Origin: Nitrospiraceae bacterium
Lineage (GTDB): Bacteria > Nitrospirota > Nitrospiria > Nitrospirales > Nitrospiraceae
Assembly: GCA_005793285.1 (NCBI GenBank)
Contig: SXPO01000189.1
Span: 1 to 7,417 of the forward strand
Length of the DNA: 7,417 bases
Reading direction: 5' to 3'
The notes beneath the pieces were generated by a model. The model saw only the letters and a program-made list of their open reading frames with translations, ran no database searches and was not told where the DNA came from. Shown one piece after another: positions 6,113 to 7,417 of the stretch. Numbering within the stretch: position 1 is the stretch's first letter; each line of letters begins with the position of its first letter. Position numbers and translations under genes: made by a program.

Positions 6113-7417
6113 TGCCTGTTCGTTTTCGCATCGAAGACCACGCGCTGGCCGGAACGCTCCGGCAAATTGAACTGATCATCCGCCGGGCCGGCGGACGGAC
6201 CTGGGTGGTAGGAGGATCGGTCCGCGATCTCGCCCTGGGCCGTCAGCCGCGCGATTTGGACCTTGAAGTATTCGGAATTCCTCCGGGACGCCTCCATGCG
6301 CTGCTGGAAGAACAATTTTCCGTTCAGTTCGTCGGAAAGGCCTTTGGCGTCTTCAAGCTCGCGGGCGTGCCCGTCGATATTTCTATTCCCTCTCGCCTCC
6401 TCGCGGACCATGGGTCCGTATCAGGCTTGCTCCGACAGGCGGATCCCGACATGGACATCGACGAAGCACTGGCCCGCCGCGATTTCACCATCAACGCGAT
6501 GGCCTGGGACCCCGATACCCTGGAACTCTGCGATCCGTTCAACGGCCGAGCCGACCTGGCCGCCCATGTGCTGCGCCACGCATCAGATCGCTTTACTGAA
6601 GACCCCTTGCGCGTCTTGCGCGGCATGCAGCTGGCCGCACGATTTGAGCTGACTCCCGCACCGGAGACGGTCGAACTATGCAAAACGTTGTCTCAAGATG
6701 GACAGCCGAACGAACGGCTGTGGGAGGAGTGGAAGAAGCTCCTGGTTCAAGGGAGCAAGCCGTCGCTGGGGCTCACCTTCTTGCACAATACCGGCTGGCT
6801 CCGTTTCTATCCGGAACTGGCGGCGCTCCAAGGCTGTAAGCAAGATCCCCTTTGGCACCCGGAAGGCGACGTCTGGATCCATACGCTACACTGTTTGGAC
6901 TGGTTCGCCGGGGAACGGACCGGCCGGCGAGAAGAGGATCTCATCATCGGGCTCGCCATCCTCTGTCATGACTTCGGCAAACCCTTGACGACCAGAATCG
7001 ACAATGGACGAATTACCTCACGCGGGCACGAACAGGAAGGAGCGGAACCGACCAGACGCTTTCTCGAACGGCTGACGAACCAACAGAATGTGATCGACGA
7101 AGTTGTGCCTCTCATACAATGCCACCTCAGGCCCCGCGCGCTGTACGACGCGCAAGCCTCCGACAGCGCCGTGCGCCGCCTGGCGAGACAAGTGCGACGC
7201 ATCGACTGCCTGGTGCGTGTGGCGCGGGCTGATCACGCAGGGCGTCCGCCGAAGCCGTTCGACGGATTTCCCGCTGGCGAATGGCTGCTGGACCGCGCGC
7301 GCAAAATACAGGTTGAGACCCAGGCCCCCGCCCCAATAATCATGGGCCGCCACTTGCTGGAATTGGGCATGCCGCCCGGCGCTGAGATGGGCCGACTGCT
7401 TGACGACTGTTACGAAG
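6112..7417 (+). CDS. Class II CCA-adding/poly(A) polymerase-type nucleotidyltransferase with HD domain, partial
   Basis: The frame starts at ATG 6112, sharing its A with the galT stop (TGATG), with GGAG (6103-6106) five bases upstream, and runs 435 codons off the right edge without a stop. The N-terminal head carries GGSVRD (34-39) and the two-metal motif RDLDLEVFG (47-55; D48, D50). Then come RRDFTINAMAWD (122-133), DPFNGRADL (141-149) and RFTEDPLRVLRGMQLAARF (160-178), the template-recognition region of class II enzymes. A C-terminal HD phosphohydrolase domain follows: HPEGDVWIHTL (249-259; H257), CHDFGKP (285-291; H286, D287), GHEQEG (305-310) and ADHAGRP (373-379; D374). This order is that of E. 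coli Cca, which repairs tRNA 3' CCA ends and has HD phosphatase activity. Bacterial poly(A) polymerases share the head motifs, so CCA versus poly(A) activity cannot be settled from sequence; the HD domain favours CCA. Translation is probably coupled to galT, although the functions look unrelated. Confidence 0.88.
   Translation, partial: MPVRFRIEDHALAGTLRQIELIIRRAGGRTWVVGGSVRDLALGRQPRDLDLEVFGIPPGRLHALLEEQFSVQFVGKAFGVFKLAGVPVDISIPSRLLADHGSVSGLLRQADPDMDIDEALARRDFTINAMAWDPDTLELCDPFNGRADLAAHVLRHASDRFTEDPLRVLRGMQLAARFELTPAPETVELCKTLSQDGQPNERLWEEWKKLLVQGSKPSLGLTFLHNTGWLRFYPELAALQGCKQDPLWHPEGDVWIHTLHCLDWFAGERTGRREEDLIIGLAILCHDFGKPLTTRIDNGRITSRGHEQEGAEPTRRFLERLTNQQNVIDEVVPLIQCHLRPRALYDAQASDSAVRRLARQVRRIDCLVRVARADHAGRPPKPFDGFPAGEWLLDRARKIQVETQAPAPIIMGRHLLELGMPPGAEMGRLLDDCYE

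Overview
The window is a GC-rich bacterial chromosome segment with tightly packed genes and no rRNA, tRNA, CRISPR array or transposase. Gene content and protein style suggest the Nitrospirota, most likely a Nitrospira-like organism. The cues are a sigma-54 regulator whose HTH ends in an 'LQRTYLLRLIK' type helix, a COG1449-type GH57 protein next to a GalT-like gene, and GTGAGG-rich intergenic repeats. This assignment is inference from recognition, not from a search.

Layout. (1) Positions 1-300 (+) hold the C-terminal end of a sigma-54-dependent, NtrC-type response regulator. It converges on the next gene across a 22-bp gap (301-322) in which I see no convincing terminator. (2) Positions 323-2737 (-) hold a leftward unit read vanZ-like -> AmgK-like sugar kinase -> MurU-like nucleotidyltransferase. 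The kinase/nucleotidyltransferase pair matches the order and chemistry of the AmgK-MurU route for recycling peptidoglycan amino sugars (anomeric phosphorylation, then nucleotide transfer). A near-consensus sigma-70 promoter sits just upstream of the kinase ATG and predicts an almost leaderless mRNA. An inverted array of GTRAGG heptamers fills the gap between kinase and nucleotidyltransferase. (3) Positions 2738-2839 are a divergent intergenic region that should hold the promoters for both directions; only weak matches are visible. (4) Positions 2840-7417 (+) hold a rightward unit: a GH57 glycoside hydrolase with a C-terminal beta-sandwich domain, a GalT-superfamily nucleotidylyltransferase, and a class II CCA/poly(A) polymerase-type nucleotidyltransferase with an HD domain that runs off the right edge. 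GH57 and galT are separated by a 63-bp gap with a perfect 10-bp hairpin related to the first repeat. galT and the last gene share one base (TGATG).

How they fit together. The left unit looks like cell-wall sugar salvage. The right unit looks like alpha-glucan/sugar-phosphate metabolism: the GH57 enzyme would act on alpha-glucan, and the GalT-like protein resembles ADP-glucose phosphorylase at its active-site HSHSQ motif and second zinc site, so it may act on ADP-glucose rather than UDP-galactose. The RNA nucleotidyltransferase looks like a housekeeping passenger of the operon. I see no wholly new defence or mobile system here. The best leads are the leaderless-type promoter, the GalT versus ADP-glucose phosphorylase question, the cell-wall recycling pair, and the paired heptamer inverted repeats.
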